64,000 nucleotides of DNA from assembly GCF_018129965.1 (NCBI RefSeq), contig NZ_JAFCKW010000001.1, positions 186,001-250,000 of the forward strand, in the 5' to 3' direction. Made by a program: the position numbers and the translations under genes. The stretch's first letter is position 1. Each line of letters begins with the position of its first letter. The notes beneath the pieces were generated by a model that was given only the letters and a program-made list of their open reading frames with translations, was not told the DNA's origin and did no database searches. This DNA is from Bradyrhizobium diazoefficiens. GTDB lineage: Bacteria; Pseudomonadota; Alphaproteobacteria; Rhizobiales; Xanthobacteraceae. This document shows positions 46,080 to 54,359 of this stretch, one piece after another.

Positions 46080-46192
46080 CGACTAAGAAGAAGCCCGCCA
46101 AGAAGGAGGGTGGGCAGCAGCGCGGCCGGGATCGTGGCGGCGGCCAGAGCCACCTCCACCGAAATCCCATCGATTTGGCCGCGAATCAGCAT
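46073..46192 (-). CDS. leuL: leucine-rich leader peptide of leuA (39 aa)
   Basis: ATG 46192 to TGA 46073 encodes 39 residues. Codons 25-36 read L-L-P-T-L-L-L-G-G-L-L-L, eight leucines in twelve codons, close to the stop. Such clustering of the pathway product's codons before a structured region is the classical sign of ribosome-mediated attenuation. It ends 110 bases before leuA on the same strand. AGGG lies upstream of the ATG, and a shorter peptide from an internal GTG is possible. It was found by reading the leader and is normally unannotated. Confidence 0.7.
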   Translation of the reverse strand: MLIRGQIDGISVEVALAAATIPAALLPTLLLGGLLLSRP

Positions 46193-46649
46193 TGCCAGAC
46201 CCTTTTGAGCCCTCAAATCCTCGGTCAAAACCGTTGACGGTTGGTTGCCGGGAGACCCGATGGATCGTTTCTAGACGAGAAACAGGCGCACCTGCAACGC
46301 CAAAAGATGGTCAGGAAGGCTGACATGATGACCGACAGATCGGTTCAGGCACGCGAAAAACGGTCCTGGCCGGACACCGTATGGCCATGACAAATACAAG
46401 TGCACATTTCGGCAAATTGGAAGACTTCGGCGGGATGGGAAGTCCGCCATCGAGTGATTGAGAACAGCCGAAGCCTTCCCGCCCGTCGCACACGCCCTCG
46501 CGGAGCCGCAACGCATTTGCGTCCAGGCTTTGCCGGGTGCTATCGCGCAAAGGATGCGAACCTGCCTCTCGCAACCGGGCACGGACCGGACTAACCTTCG
46601 CAGCGCTCGGCCGGATCAACCGGCCAGTCAACATGACCGGGAGAACGCG
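46193..46649. other. divergent intergenic region, no gene recognised
   Basis: About 455 bases between the leu leader and the SMP-30 gene. It should contain both promoters. AACCGT and ACGGTT form a small dyad around 46230-46243. No credible frame or RNA gene was found. Confidence 0.5.
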
Positions 46650-47888
46650 ATGACACGCCAGGAGGCTCGTGACCACGAGCAGCGTGACCAGGATGCTGCG
46701 CTTTCACGCCGAACGCTTGTCCGGGGACTTGCACTCGGCGCCGCTGCCGCGATAACCGGAGCCGGCTCCGCGCTGGCCCAGACCGGACCTGCCGCACCGC
46801 CGACGACGATCACCACTCCGCCGCGCGATTTCGGACCGAACGGCCCCCCGACCACTTATTTCTGGGACCCCGACATCATCGCGGTCGATCCCTCCTTCAA
46901 CGATCTGGCGCAGCCCAACACCGCGATCAAGCGGCTTCACACCGGCCTGTTGTGGGCCGAAGGGCCGGCCTGGAGCGCGCAGGGGCGGTATCTTTTGTGG
47001 AGCGACATTCCCAACAACCGGCAACTGCGCTGGAGCGAGGACGACGGCCGCGTCAGCGTGTTCCGCTCGCCTTCCAACAACTCCAACGGCAACTCGTTCG
47101 ACTTCCAGGGCCGCCAGCTATCCTGCGAGCATCTGACCCGGCGGGTGACGCGCTACGAACATGACGGCACGGCCACCGTTCTGGCGGACTCCTACCAGGG
47201 CAAGCGCCTCAACTCGCCGAACGACATCGTTGCGCATCCCGACGGCAGCTACTGGTTCACCGATCCGCCCTATGGCGGCCAGCTCTATGAAGGCGAACCG
47301 GACGTTGCCGGCGGCCCGAGCAATGCCGGCGGCAAGCTCAATCCGCGGATCGGACAGCCGGCCGGCTTCGTGCCGGGCAAGCGCGAGCTGCCGACCAACT
47401 GCTATCGCATCGACCCCAGCGGGCGCATCGACCTCGTCGTCACCGAGGAGCAGGTGCCCGATCCGAACGGCCTGTGCTTCTCGCCCGACTACAAGAAGCT
47501 CTACATCGCCTCGACCGGCAAGGGACCGGGCGACACGGGACCGGGCGGCAAGGGAGACATCTTCGTGCTCGACGTCGGCACGGACAACAAGCTCTCCAAT
47601 CCGAAAAAATTCAGCGACTGCGTGATCGACGGCGTGAAGTGCGGGCCCGACGGCTTGCGCTGCGACGTCAACGGCAATGTCTGGGCCTCCAGCAATGCCG
47701 GCCGCGCCGTCGGCTACAACGGCGTCACGACATGGTCGCCGGATGGCGAGCTGCTCGGCCGCATTCGCCTGCCGGAAGTCTGCGGCAACATCTGCTTCGG
47801 CGGCCCCAAGCGCAACCGCCTGTTCATGGCGGCGAGCCAGTCTCTCTACGCGGTGTACACGGCGACGCAGGGTGCGGGGCCCGGCTGA
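46650..47888 (+). CDS. Tat-exported SMP-30/gluconolactonase family protein
   Basis: A 412-residue protein started at ATG 46650 after GGGAG. A twin-arginine signal (LSRRTLVRGLALGAAAA) precedes a six-bladed propeller of the SMP-30/gluconolactonase/LRE type. Metal ligands expected in the family are visible: Glu in LLWAEGPAWS, Asn in LNSPNDIVAH and VPDPNGLCFS, and Asp in KCGPDGLRCD. It probably opens a sugar lactone in the periplasm, linked to an oxidative sugar pathway. The substrate is not known. A terminator closes the unit. Confidence 0.9.
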   Translation: MTRQEARDHEQRDQDAALSRRTLVRGLALGAAAAITGAGSALAQTGPAAPPTTITTPPRDFGPNGPPTTYFWDPDIIAVDPSFNDLAQPNTAIKRLHTGLLWAEGPAWSAQGRYLLWSDIPNNRQLRWSEDDGRVSVFRSPSNNSNGNSFDFQGRQLSCEHLTRRVTRYEHDGTATVLADSYQGKRLNSPNDIVAHPDGSYWFTDPPYGGQLYEGEPDVAGGPSNAGGKLNPRIGQPAGFVPGKRELPTNCYRIDPSGRIDLVVTEEQVPDPNGLCFSPDYKKLYIASTGKGPGDTGPGGKGDIFVLDVGTDNKLSNPKKFSDCVIDGVKCGPDGLRCDVNGNVWASSNAGRAVGYNGVTTWSPDGELLGRIRLPEVCGNICFGGPKRNRLFMAASQSLYAVYTATQGAGPG

Positions 47889-47914
47889 GAGTCGCATGAC
47901 TCGAACAAATATGA

Positions 47915-47945
47915 GGGCGTCGGCGAGATCCGCCGGCGCCCTTGT
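47915..47945 (+). terminator. terminator hairpin of the SMP-30 gene
   Basis: GGGCGTCGGCG and CGCCGGCGCCC form an 11-bp stem with one T-G pair and loop AGATC, followed by TTGTT. Confidence 0.75.
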
Positions 47946-48182
47946 TCGCGATCGGGCCTGTGCAGATCGATGCGCGACCGCTGCATGCCCGCTCGCAAGG
48001 GTCGACCGAAATCTTGCAGCCGGTCGGAGGACCTCACGCGCCTTCGCAGTTGTGACGACCTGGCGCTCCAGCAACTTATCCGACAAACGCGCATGCCTGA
48101 CCTGATGAAACAGCCGGGTCTGCACACCCTTTACGCAGGCACCAGACTTTAGTCCCACCCACAATTCTGAATGCGGTTTCGC

Positions 48183-48210
48183 TTGCCGAGAACACGCTCG
48201 CCGTTATAGT
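48183..48210 (+). promoter_or_regulatory. promoter of the branched-chain type ABC operon
   Basis: TTGCCG (48183-48188) and TATAGT (48205-48210) are 16 bases apart and lie about 50 bases upstream of the first binding-protein gene. The rest of the 369-base gap (47889-48257) holds only the terminator noted above. Confidence 0.5.
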
Positions 48211-48257
48211 CCCGGCCAACAGCTCATCAGAGGCTTGTTGAAAGGGAGAGAAACAAC

Positions 48258-49502
48258 ATGAGAAACGGACTCTCTGTTGCAGTGCGAATAGCAATCGGAG
48301 CGACGGCAGCGGGCGCGCTGATGATGGCGTCAGGCGCGGTTTTTGCGGCGGATCCGATCCGGATCGGCGTGATCGCGGAGGCCCAGGCGATCGCCGGCGC
48401 TTCGATCCCGCAGGCGGCACAGCTTGCCGCCGACGAGATCAACGCCAATGGCGGCGTCGATGGCCGCAAGATCGAGATCATTTCCTACGACAACCACTCC
48501 TCCTCGGCGGATTCGGTGCGCGCCTTCCAGCGCGCGGTGAACGAGGACAAGGTCAACGCGGTCATCGCCAGCTATATCAGCGAGGTCGTGCTTGCGCTGG
48601 AGCCCTGGGCATCGCGGCTGAAAACGCCCTTCGTCACGCCCGGTGCAGCCTCCAACGAGATCAGCAAGAGCGTCCATGCCGATTACGAGAAGAACAAGTA
48701 CACGTTCCACGGCTACCTGACCTCGGCCGCACTCGCGCTCTCGGTCTGCGACGGCGCCAAGGACCTGCTGGTCGACAAGCTGCACATGAAGACGGCCGTC
48801 ATCATGAGCGAGGACGCCGCCTGGACCAAGCCGCTCGACGTCGGCTACGAGGAGTGCCTGCCGAAGATCGGGCTGAAGGTGCTAGATCACATCCGCTTCT
48901 CCCCTGACACCACCGACTTCACGCCGATCTTCAACAAGATCGAGGGCTCCAAGCCCGACGTGATCATCACCGGCATCTCGCATGTCGGGGTGCAGCCGAC
49001 TGTGCAGTGGAAGAACCAGCAGGTGCCGATCCCGATGTTCGGCATCGCCTCGCAGGCCACCAACGAAACCTTCGGCAAGGACACCAACCAGGCCGCCGAA
49101 GGCGTGCTCTACCAGGGCGTCTCCGGGCCCGGCGTCGCGGTGACGCCGAAATCGGTTCCGTTCGCCGAAAGCTTCAAGAAGAAGTTTGGCAACTACCCGT
49201 CGTACGCAGGCTACACCGCCTATGACGAGGTCTATTACATCGCCGACGCAGTGAAGCGCGCCGGCTCGAGCGATGCCGACAAGCTGGTCGATGCGCTGGA
49301 GAAGACCGACTGGGAAGGCACGATCGGCCGCGTCCAGTTCTACGGCAAGGACGATCCGTTCACGCACTCGATCAAGTACGGCAAGGGCCTGATCACCGGG
49401 CTGATGCTGCAATGGCAGGACGGCAAGCAGAGCGCCGTCTGGCCCAAGGACGTCGCCAAGGTCGACATCAAGTTCCCGAGCTTCATCAAGCTCAGCAACT
49501 AG
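48258..49502 (+). CDS. branched-chain amino acid type ABC binding protein 1
   Basis: A 414-residue periplasmic binding protein (Leu/Ile/Val-binding family) with a signal peptide ending AVFAAD. IRIGVIAEAQAIAGASIPQA starts the mature domain, and GGVDGRKIEIISYDNHSSSA is typical. It delivers a ligand, probably an amino acid or related compound, to the permease encoded just downstream. About 75 per cent of the residues appear identical with the second binding protein at 52919, so they are recent paralogues. AAAGGGAGAG precedes the start. A hairpin after the gene may favour higher expression of this subunit. Confidence 0.93.
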   Translation: MRNGLSVAVRIAIGATAAGALMMASGAVFAADPIRIGVIAEAQAIAGASIPQAAQLAADEINANGGVDGRKIEIISYDNHSSSADSVRAFQRAVNEDKVNAVIASYISEVVLALEPWASRLKTPFVTPGAASNEISKSVHADYEKNKYTFHGYLTSAALALSVCDGAKDLLVDKLHMKTAVIMSEDAAWTKPLDVGYEECLPKIGLKVLDHIRFSPDTTDFTPIFNKIEGSKPDVIITGISHVGVQPTVQWKNQQVPIPMFGIASQATNETFGKDTNQAAEGVLYQGVSGPGVAVTPKSVPFAESFKKKFGNYPSYAGYTAYDEVYYIADAVKRAGSSDADKLVDALEKTDWEGTIGRVQFYGKDDPFTHSIKYGKGLITGLMLQWQDGKQSAVWPKDVAKVDIKFPSFIKLSN

Positions 49503-49510
49503 TCGGAAAT

Positions 49511-49535
49511 GCTCCCGGGACCACCTCCCGGGAGC
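49511..49535 (+). terminator. intra-operon hairpin
   Basis: GCTCCCGGG and CCCGGGAGC form a perfect 9-bp stem with loop ACCACCT, nine bases after the stop. It lacks a T-tract. Partial termination or mRNA protection would give more binding protein than permease. Confidence 0.6.
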
Positions 49536-49592
49536 TTCCACTTGCGGCCCTCCGCAGCACGTTCCTCCAGCATATCGTCTGGCCAATCATCA

Positions 49593-50468
49593 ATGCGAGC
49601 TTTCCAGATTCTGATTGATGGCTTTGCCATCAGTGCTCTCTATGCGCTTGGCGCGACCGGCTTCACGCTGATCTTCGGCGTCTCCGGCGTGCTCAATCTC
49701 TCCCACGGTGCCATCATGGTGGCGGCAGCGGTGGCGGCCTGGGCCGCCGCCAGCGTGCTCAATGTCGGCACCTATGCCGGCGCGCTGATCGGGGTCGGCG
49801 TCGCTCTCCTCACGGCCTTTCTCACCTACTTCGCAGTGGTGAAGCCGATCCAGGACTCCCGCCGCATTCCGAACGAGGAGAAGGAGATCTTCGTCCTCAC
49901 GGGAACGCTGCTCTGGGGCATCATGATCCAGGAGCTGATCGCCTATTTCTTCACCAACAACGCCAAGACCGTGCTGCCGATCGTCGAAGGGGTCGTCGAG
50001 ATCCTCGGCGTCCGCACGCCGAAGAACGAGATCTTCACCGCGATCGTCTGCTGCCTCGTCATCGCGCTGCTGTGGCTGCTGGTGAACCGCACCCGCACCG
50101 GCAAGGCGGTGCTGGCCGCCTCGATGAACCCGCGCGGCGTGACGCTGCTGGGGCTCGAGCTCACCAACATCTACATCGTGGTGTGGGGGATCTACGGCAT
50201 CCTCGCCGGCATCGCCGGCGTGCTGCTCGGCATGTTCCTCGGCGTCAGTTCCTACAGCGTCGGACCGCTGACCGCGAGCGCGTTCTCGATCGTGGTGCTC
50301 GGCGGCCTCGGCAGCGTCTCCGGCTCGTTGATCGCGGCTTTCGTGGTCGGTTATCTGGAGACGCTGACGGCCTATTTGGTCTCGCCGGCCTACCGCACCA
50401 TTCCGGCGCTGCTGCTGCTCGTCTTCGTGATGTATATCCGGCCTCAGGGCCTGCTGGGGAGGCGCTGA
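49593..50468 (+). CDS. livH: branched-chain type ABC permease LivH
   Basis: A 291-residue permease started at ATG 49593 (MRAFQILIDGFAISALYALG). It has eight or so membrane segments, and GFTLIFGVSGVLNLSHGAIM is the LivH signature. The cytoplasmic EAA-like loop (AVLAASMNPRGVTLLGLELT) couples to the ATPase. It pairs with LivM, whose gene begins two bases after its stop. Confidence 0.95.
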   Translation: MRAFQILIDGFAISALYALGATGFTLIFGVSGVLNLSHGAIMVAAAVAAWAAASVLNVGTYAGALIGVGVALLTAFLTYFAVVKPIQDSRRIPNEEKEIFVLTGTLLWGIMIQELIAYFFTNNAKTVLPIVEGVVEILGVRTPKNEIFTAIVCCLVIALLWLLVNRTRTGKAVLAASMNPRGVTLLGLELTNIYIVVWGIYGILAGIAGVLLGMFLGVSSYSVGPLTASAFSIVVLGGLGSVSGSLIAAFVVGYLETLTAYLVSPAYRTIPALLLLVFVMYIRPQGLLGRR

Positions 50469-50469
50469 G

Positions 50470-51396
50470 ATGGCGAGCTTCTTTACCTCGCGCCTGTTCT
50501 TCGTCTCGCTGGCGCTCGTCATCATCGCGGCAACGCTGCCGCTCTATGTCTCCGGCTATGTACTCGGTCTACTCACCGTCGCGTTCTATTTCGGCGTGTT
50601 CGCGATGGCTTGGGACCTGCTGTTCGGCTTTGCCGGCGAAGTCAATTTCGGCCCGACCTTCCTGATCGGCGTCGGCGCCTACACTGCCGGCATCCTCAAT
50701 GCCCAGTTCGGCTGGTCGGTCTATCTCTGCATCGTGCTGGGCGCGCTCGCCTCGGTCATCGCCGGCCTCGTGCTGGCACTGCCGGCACTGCGGGTGCGCG
50801 GGCCGTATTTCGGACTGACCACGCTGGTCGCCGTCCTGATGCTGCAGAACTTCATCGTGGTGTTCGCCGACCTCACCGGCGGCGAGATCGGCCTGACCAT
50901 CCCTGATGTCATCACCATCAATGCAGGCGCCAATTACTGGATCGCGCTCGGCTTCATGACGATCTCCGCGGCCATCCTCTATGGCCTGTCGCAATCGCCG
51001 GTCGGGCTCGTGCTGCAGGCGAGCGGCCAGGATCCGGTGCAGGCCGGAGCGCTCGGCTTCAACATCGTCAAACACAAGCTCGCCGCCTTCATCGTCAGCG
51101 CGTTCTTCTCCGGACTGTCGGGCGCGCTGCTGGTGTTCTATTTCGGCACCGCCTCGGTCGGGACCGTCGTCGACGTCGCGGTCGGCGTCAACGTCATCGT
51201 CTCAGCCGTGCTCGGCGGCCGGCGTACCGTGCTCGGCGCGGCGCTTGGCGCGATCTTCCTGATCGTCGCCGGCGAATTCCTGCGCCCGACCGGCGAGCTT
51301 GCGACCTTCATCGTCTCGGCGGTCGCCCTCCTCGTCGTACTTTTCTTCCCCGGCGGCTTCTTGGGAGCGGCCCTCTCGCGCGAGGCTCGCTCGTAA
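50470..51396 (+). CDS. livM: branched-chain type ABC permease LivM
   Basis: A 308-residue permease with the LivM signature FGFAGEVNFGPTFLIGVGAY and the ATPase-coupling loop QASGQDPVQAGALGFNIVKH. It forms the transmembrane dimer with LivH. Its stop overlaps the start of the ATPase gene (TAATG), indicating translational coupling. Confidence 0.95.
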   Translation: MASFFTSRLFFVSLALVIIAATLPLYVSGYVLGLLTVAFYFGVFAMAWDLLFGFAGEVNFGPTFLIGVGAYTAGILNAQFGWSVYLCIVLGALASVIAGLVLALPALRVRGPYFGLTTLVAVLMLQNFIVVFADLTGGEIGLTIPDVITINAGANYWIALGFMTISAAILYGLSQSPVGLVLQASGQDPVQAGALGFNIVKHKLAAFIVSAFFSGLSGALLVFYFGTASVGTVVDVAVGVNVIVSAVLGGRRTVLGAALGAIFLIVAGEFLRPTGELATFIVSAVALLVVLFFPGGFLGAALSREARS

Positions 51397-52877
51397 TGGA
51401 TCAGAGGCTTTCCAACCGACCCGTGCTCGAAGTCCGCGGCCTGACCAAACGTTTCGGCGGATTGACCGCGGTGAAGAACCTCGGCTTCGAGGTCAATGGC
51501 GGCGAGATCTTCGGCCTGATCGGGCCGAACGGCTCGGGCAAGTCGACCGCGATGAAGAGCGTGATGGGCATCGAGCGTCCCACATCGGGCGAAGTCATCT
51601 TCGAGGGCGAGAATGTCGCTGGCCTCCCAGCGCACAAGATCGCGCGCAAGGGTTTCGGCATGGTGTTCCAGCATTCGCGGCCACTGAACCGGCAGACCGT
51701 GCTCGAGAACATCATGGTGGCGCTGCTGCCGGACAGCCTGTTCATGCTGTTTCCGGACAAGGCGCTGCTCGAGCGCGCCAAATGGATCGCCGACCGGGTC
51801 GGCTTGGGCTCGGTCATGAACCGCCGCCCGCCGACGCTGCCTTTCGCCGATCTGCGCCGGCTCGAGCTTGCCAAGGCGATCGCGCGCGATCCCAAGGTCG
51901 TGCTGGTGGACGAGCCTTTTGCCGGCCTGACGCGTGCCGAGGTCGACGTCTTCTCGGATCTGATCCGCAGCTTTCGCGACGAGGGCCGCGCGGTGATGCT
52001 CGTCGACCACAACGTCAAGAGCGTCGCCGCGCTGGTCGACCGCGTGCTCGCCATGTATCTCGGCGAGGAGATCGTCACCGGCAAGGCCGAGGACGTCATG
52101 AAGAACGAGACGGTACGCCGGGTCTATCTCGGCGGCGCGCTCGAGACCCATGCGCGGCCCGAGACCAGCTTCAAGGACAAGGTGCCGCTGCTCCAGGTCG
52201 AAAACGTCAGCGTGTTCTACGGCAAAGCGCAGGCACTCGAGAATGTCTCGATCCACATCCACGAAGGCGAGTTCGTCTCGATCGTCGGCCTCAACGGCGC
52301 CGGCAAGACCACGCTGTTCAACACCATCTCCGGCTTCCTGCCCTATACCGGCGAGATCAAGCGTGGCGGCGAGACGCTGCGCGGCACCAGCCCGGCCCGG
52401 ATCGCCCGCAGCGGCATCGTGCAGTGCCCGGAATCGCGCGAGCTGTTCGGCGAGATGAGCGTGCGGGAAAACCTCGATCTCGGCGGGCAACATCTGGCCG
52501 ACGACAAGCGCGCGGCCCAGCTCGACTGGCTGTTCGAGCTATTCCCGATCTTGAAGGAGCGCCAGGGGCAATTGGCGCAAACCCTCTCCGGCGGCGAGCA
52601 GCAGATGCTCGCGATCGGCCGCGCGTTGATGATGCAGCCGCAGATCCTGATCCTGGACGAGCCGACGCTGGGCCTTGCGCCCGTCATCCTCGAATTGTTG
52701 TCGAAGGCCCTGGAAAAGCTGCGGCAGACCACGTCGATCACGGTGCTGCTCGGCGAGCAGAACGTGACCTTCGCGCTGCCCCACGCCGACCGCGTCTATG
52801 TGCTGGAGCATGCGAGAATCGTCTGGGAGGGCGATCCCGGGCGCTTCGCGAGCGAGGCTGGTGCAGATTTTCTCTAG
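51396..52877 (+). CDS. fused LivG-LivF double ABC ATPase
   Basis: A single 493-residue protein carries both ATPase domains. The LivG-like half (about 8-250) has Walker A GPNGSGKS at 43-50 and Walker B VVLVDEPFAG, but its signature is degenerate (FADLRRLELAKA instead of LSGGQ). The LivF-like half (about 258-493) has GLNGAGKT at 298-305, LSGGEQQMLAIGRAL and LILDEPTLGL. In most organisms these are two genes. One domain may be more active than the other. It energises the LivH/LivM pore. Confidence 0.93.
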   Translation: MDQRLSNRPVLEVRGLTKRFGGLTAVKNLGFEVNGGEIFGLIGPNGSGKSTAMKSVMGIERPTSGEVIFEGENVAGLPAHKIARKGFGMVFQHSRPLNRQTVLENIMVALLPDSLFMLFPDKALLERAKWIADRVGLGSVMNRRPPTLPFADLRRLELAKAIARDPKVVLVDEPFAGLTRAEVDVFSDLIRSFRDEGRAVMLVDHNVKSVAALVDRVLAMYLGEEIVTGKAEDVMKNETVRRVYLGGALETHARPETSFKDKVPLLQVENVSVFYGKAQALENVSIHIHEGEFVSIVGLNGAGKTTLFNTISGFLPYTGEIKRGGETLRGTSPARIARSGIVQCPESRELFGEMSVRENLDLGGQHLADDKRAAQLDWLFELFPILKERQGQLAQTLSGGEQQMLAIGRALMMQPQILILDEPTLGLAPVILELLSKALEKLRQTTSITVLLGEQNVTFALPHADRVYVLEHARIVWEGDPGRFASEAGADFL

Positions 52878-52918
52878 TCCGTGCGTATCAACAGCAAAAC
52901 AAGGGAAGGGAAACCACC

Positions 52919-54157
52919 ATGCGATCATCGGCATTCCTGAGCGGCAGCTTCCTCGCCTCCGCGCTGGCGCTGTGCCTCGCCGCGCCCGCCTATGCGCAGT
53001 CGAACGATCCGATCAAGATCGGCGTCATCGCCGAGGTGCAGTCGATCGCGGGTGCGGCGACGCCGGGCGGCGCGCAGATCGCCGCCGACGAGATCAACGC
53101 CAAGGGCGGCATCCTCGGCCGCAAGGTCGAGATTGTCACCTATGACAACAAGAGTTCTTCCGCGGACTCCGTGCGCGCCTTCCAGCGCGCGGTGAGCGAG
53201 GACAAGGTTTCGGCCGTGATCGCGAGTTATATCAGCGAAGTCGTGCTGGCGCTCGAGCCCTGGGCGGCGCGGCTGAAGATGCCGCTGATCACGCCGGGCG
53301 CCGCCTCCAACGAGATCACCAAGGCGATCCACAACGACTACGAGAAGAACAAATACAGCTTCCACGGCTACCTGACCTCGGCGGCGCAGGCCCAGATCGT
53401 CTGCGATGCCGCCAAGGATCTCCTGGTCGACAAACTCAAGTTGAAGACTGTCGCGATCATGAGCGAGGACGCAGCCTGGACAAAGCCGCTCGACGTCGGC
53501 TACGAGGCCTGCCTGCCCAAGGCCGGGCTGACGGTCGTCGAGCACGTGCGCTTCTCTCCAGATACCACCGATTTCACGCCGATCTTCAACAACATCGAAG
53601 CCAAGAAGCCGGATGTGATCGTCACCGGCATCTCGCATGTCGGCGTGCAGCCGACGGTGCAGTGGAAGAACCAGCAGGTGCCGATCCCGATGTTCGGCAT
53701 CAGCGCGCAGGCGCTGAGCCCGACCTTCTGGAAGGACACCAATGGCGCCGCCGACGGCGTGCCCTCATTCGCGGTGTCGACGGCCGACGTCGCCGTGACG
53801 CCCAAGACGAAGCCTTTCGCGGCGGCCTTCGCGGCGAAGTTCGGCATGCCGCCGGCCTATACCGGCTACACTGCCTATGACGAGGTCTACATCATCACCG
53901 ACGCGATCAAGCGCGCCGGCTCGACCGATCCGGACAAGATGGTCGCCGAAATGGAGAAGACCAATTTCGAGGGCACGATCGGCCAGATCCAGTTCTACGG
54001 CAAGGACGACGAGTTCACCCACGGCATCAAGTACGGTCCTGGCGCCGTCACCGGCCTCGTGTTCCAGTGGCAGGACGGCAAGCAAGTCACGGTCTGGCCG
54101 GAAAAGGTCGCGGAAGGAAAGCTGAAGTTTCCGAACTTCGTGAAGCTGTCGCAGTAA
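52919..54157 (+). CDS. branched-chain type ABC binding protein 2
   Basis: A 412-residue paralogue of the binding protein at 48258, started at ATG 52919 with a signal peptide ending PAYAQ. IKIGVIAEVQSIAGAATPGG starts the mature domain. Both share long identical blocks such as SHVGVQPTVQWKNQQVPIPM, while the hinge and ligand-side loops differ, so they may deliver different ligands to the same permease. It is the last gene of the operon and is followed by a terminator. Confidence 0.94.
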   Translation: MRSSAFLSGSFLASALALCLAAPAYAQSNDPIKIGVIAEVQSIAGAATPGGAQIAADEINAKGGILGRKVEIVTYDNKSSSADSVRAFQRAVSEDKVSAVIASYISEVVLALEPWAARLKMPLITPGAASNEITKAIHNDYEKNKYSFHGYLTSAAQAQIVCDAAKDLLVDKLKLKTVAIMSEDAAWTKPLDVGYEACLPKAGLTVVEHVRFSPDTTDFTPIFNNIEAKKPDVIVTGISHVGVQPTVQWKNQQVPIPMFGISAQALSPTFWKDTNGAADGVPSFAVSTADVAVTPKTKPFAAAFAAKFGMPPAYTGYTAYDEVYIITDAIKRAGSTDPDKMVAEMEKTNFEGTIGQIQFYGKDDEFTHGIKYGPGAVTGLVFQWQDGKQVTVWPEKVAEGKLKFPNFVKLSQ

Positions 54158-54191
54158 CGCGGCAGCTGGCGTTCGCTGTCGTGCTTGCAAC

Positions 54192-54227
54192 GGCCCGTCG
54201 CCATCGCCGCGACGGGCCTTCGCTTTG
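54192..54227 (+). terminator. terminator hairpin of the ABC operon
   Basis: GGCCCGTCG (54192-54200) and CGACGGGCC (54210-54218) form a perfect 9-bp stem, followed by TTCGCTTTG. Confidence 0.8.
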
Positions 54228-54359
54228 TCCAGGACCGAATTGGCACGCCAATACAAGGACCCATCCTGCGGTCTTGCCGTTAAGCTCTGGCCGGAACCGC
54301 GGTCTGCGGTTCGGCATGCGCCATGCGGGTCTTGGCCCGCGCGAGCCTGGAGGAGCAAG

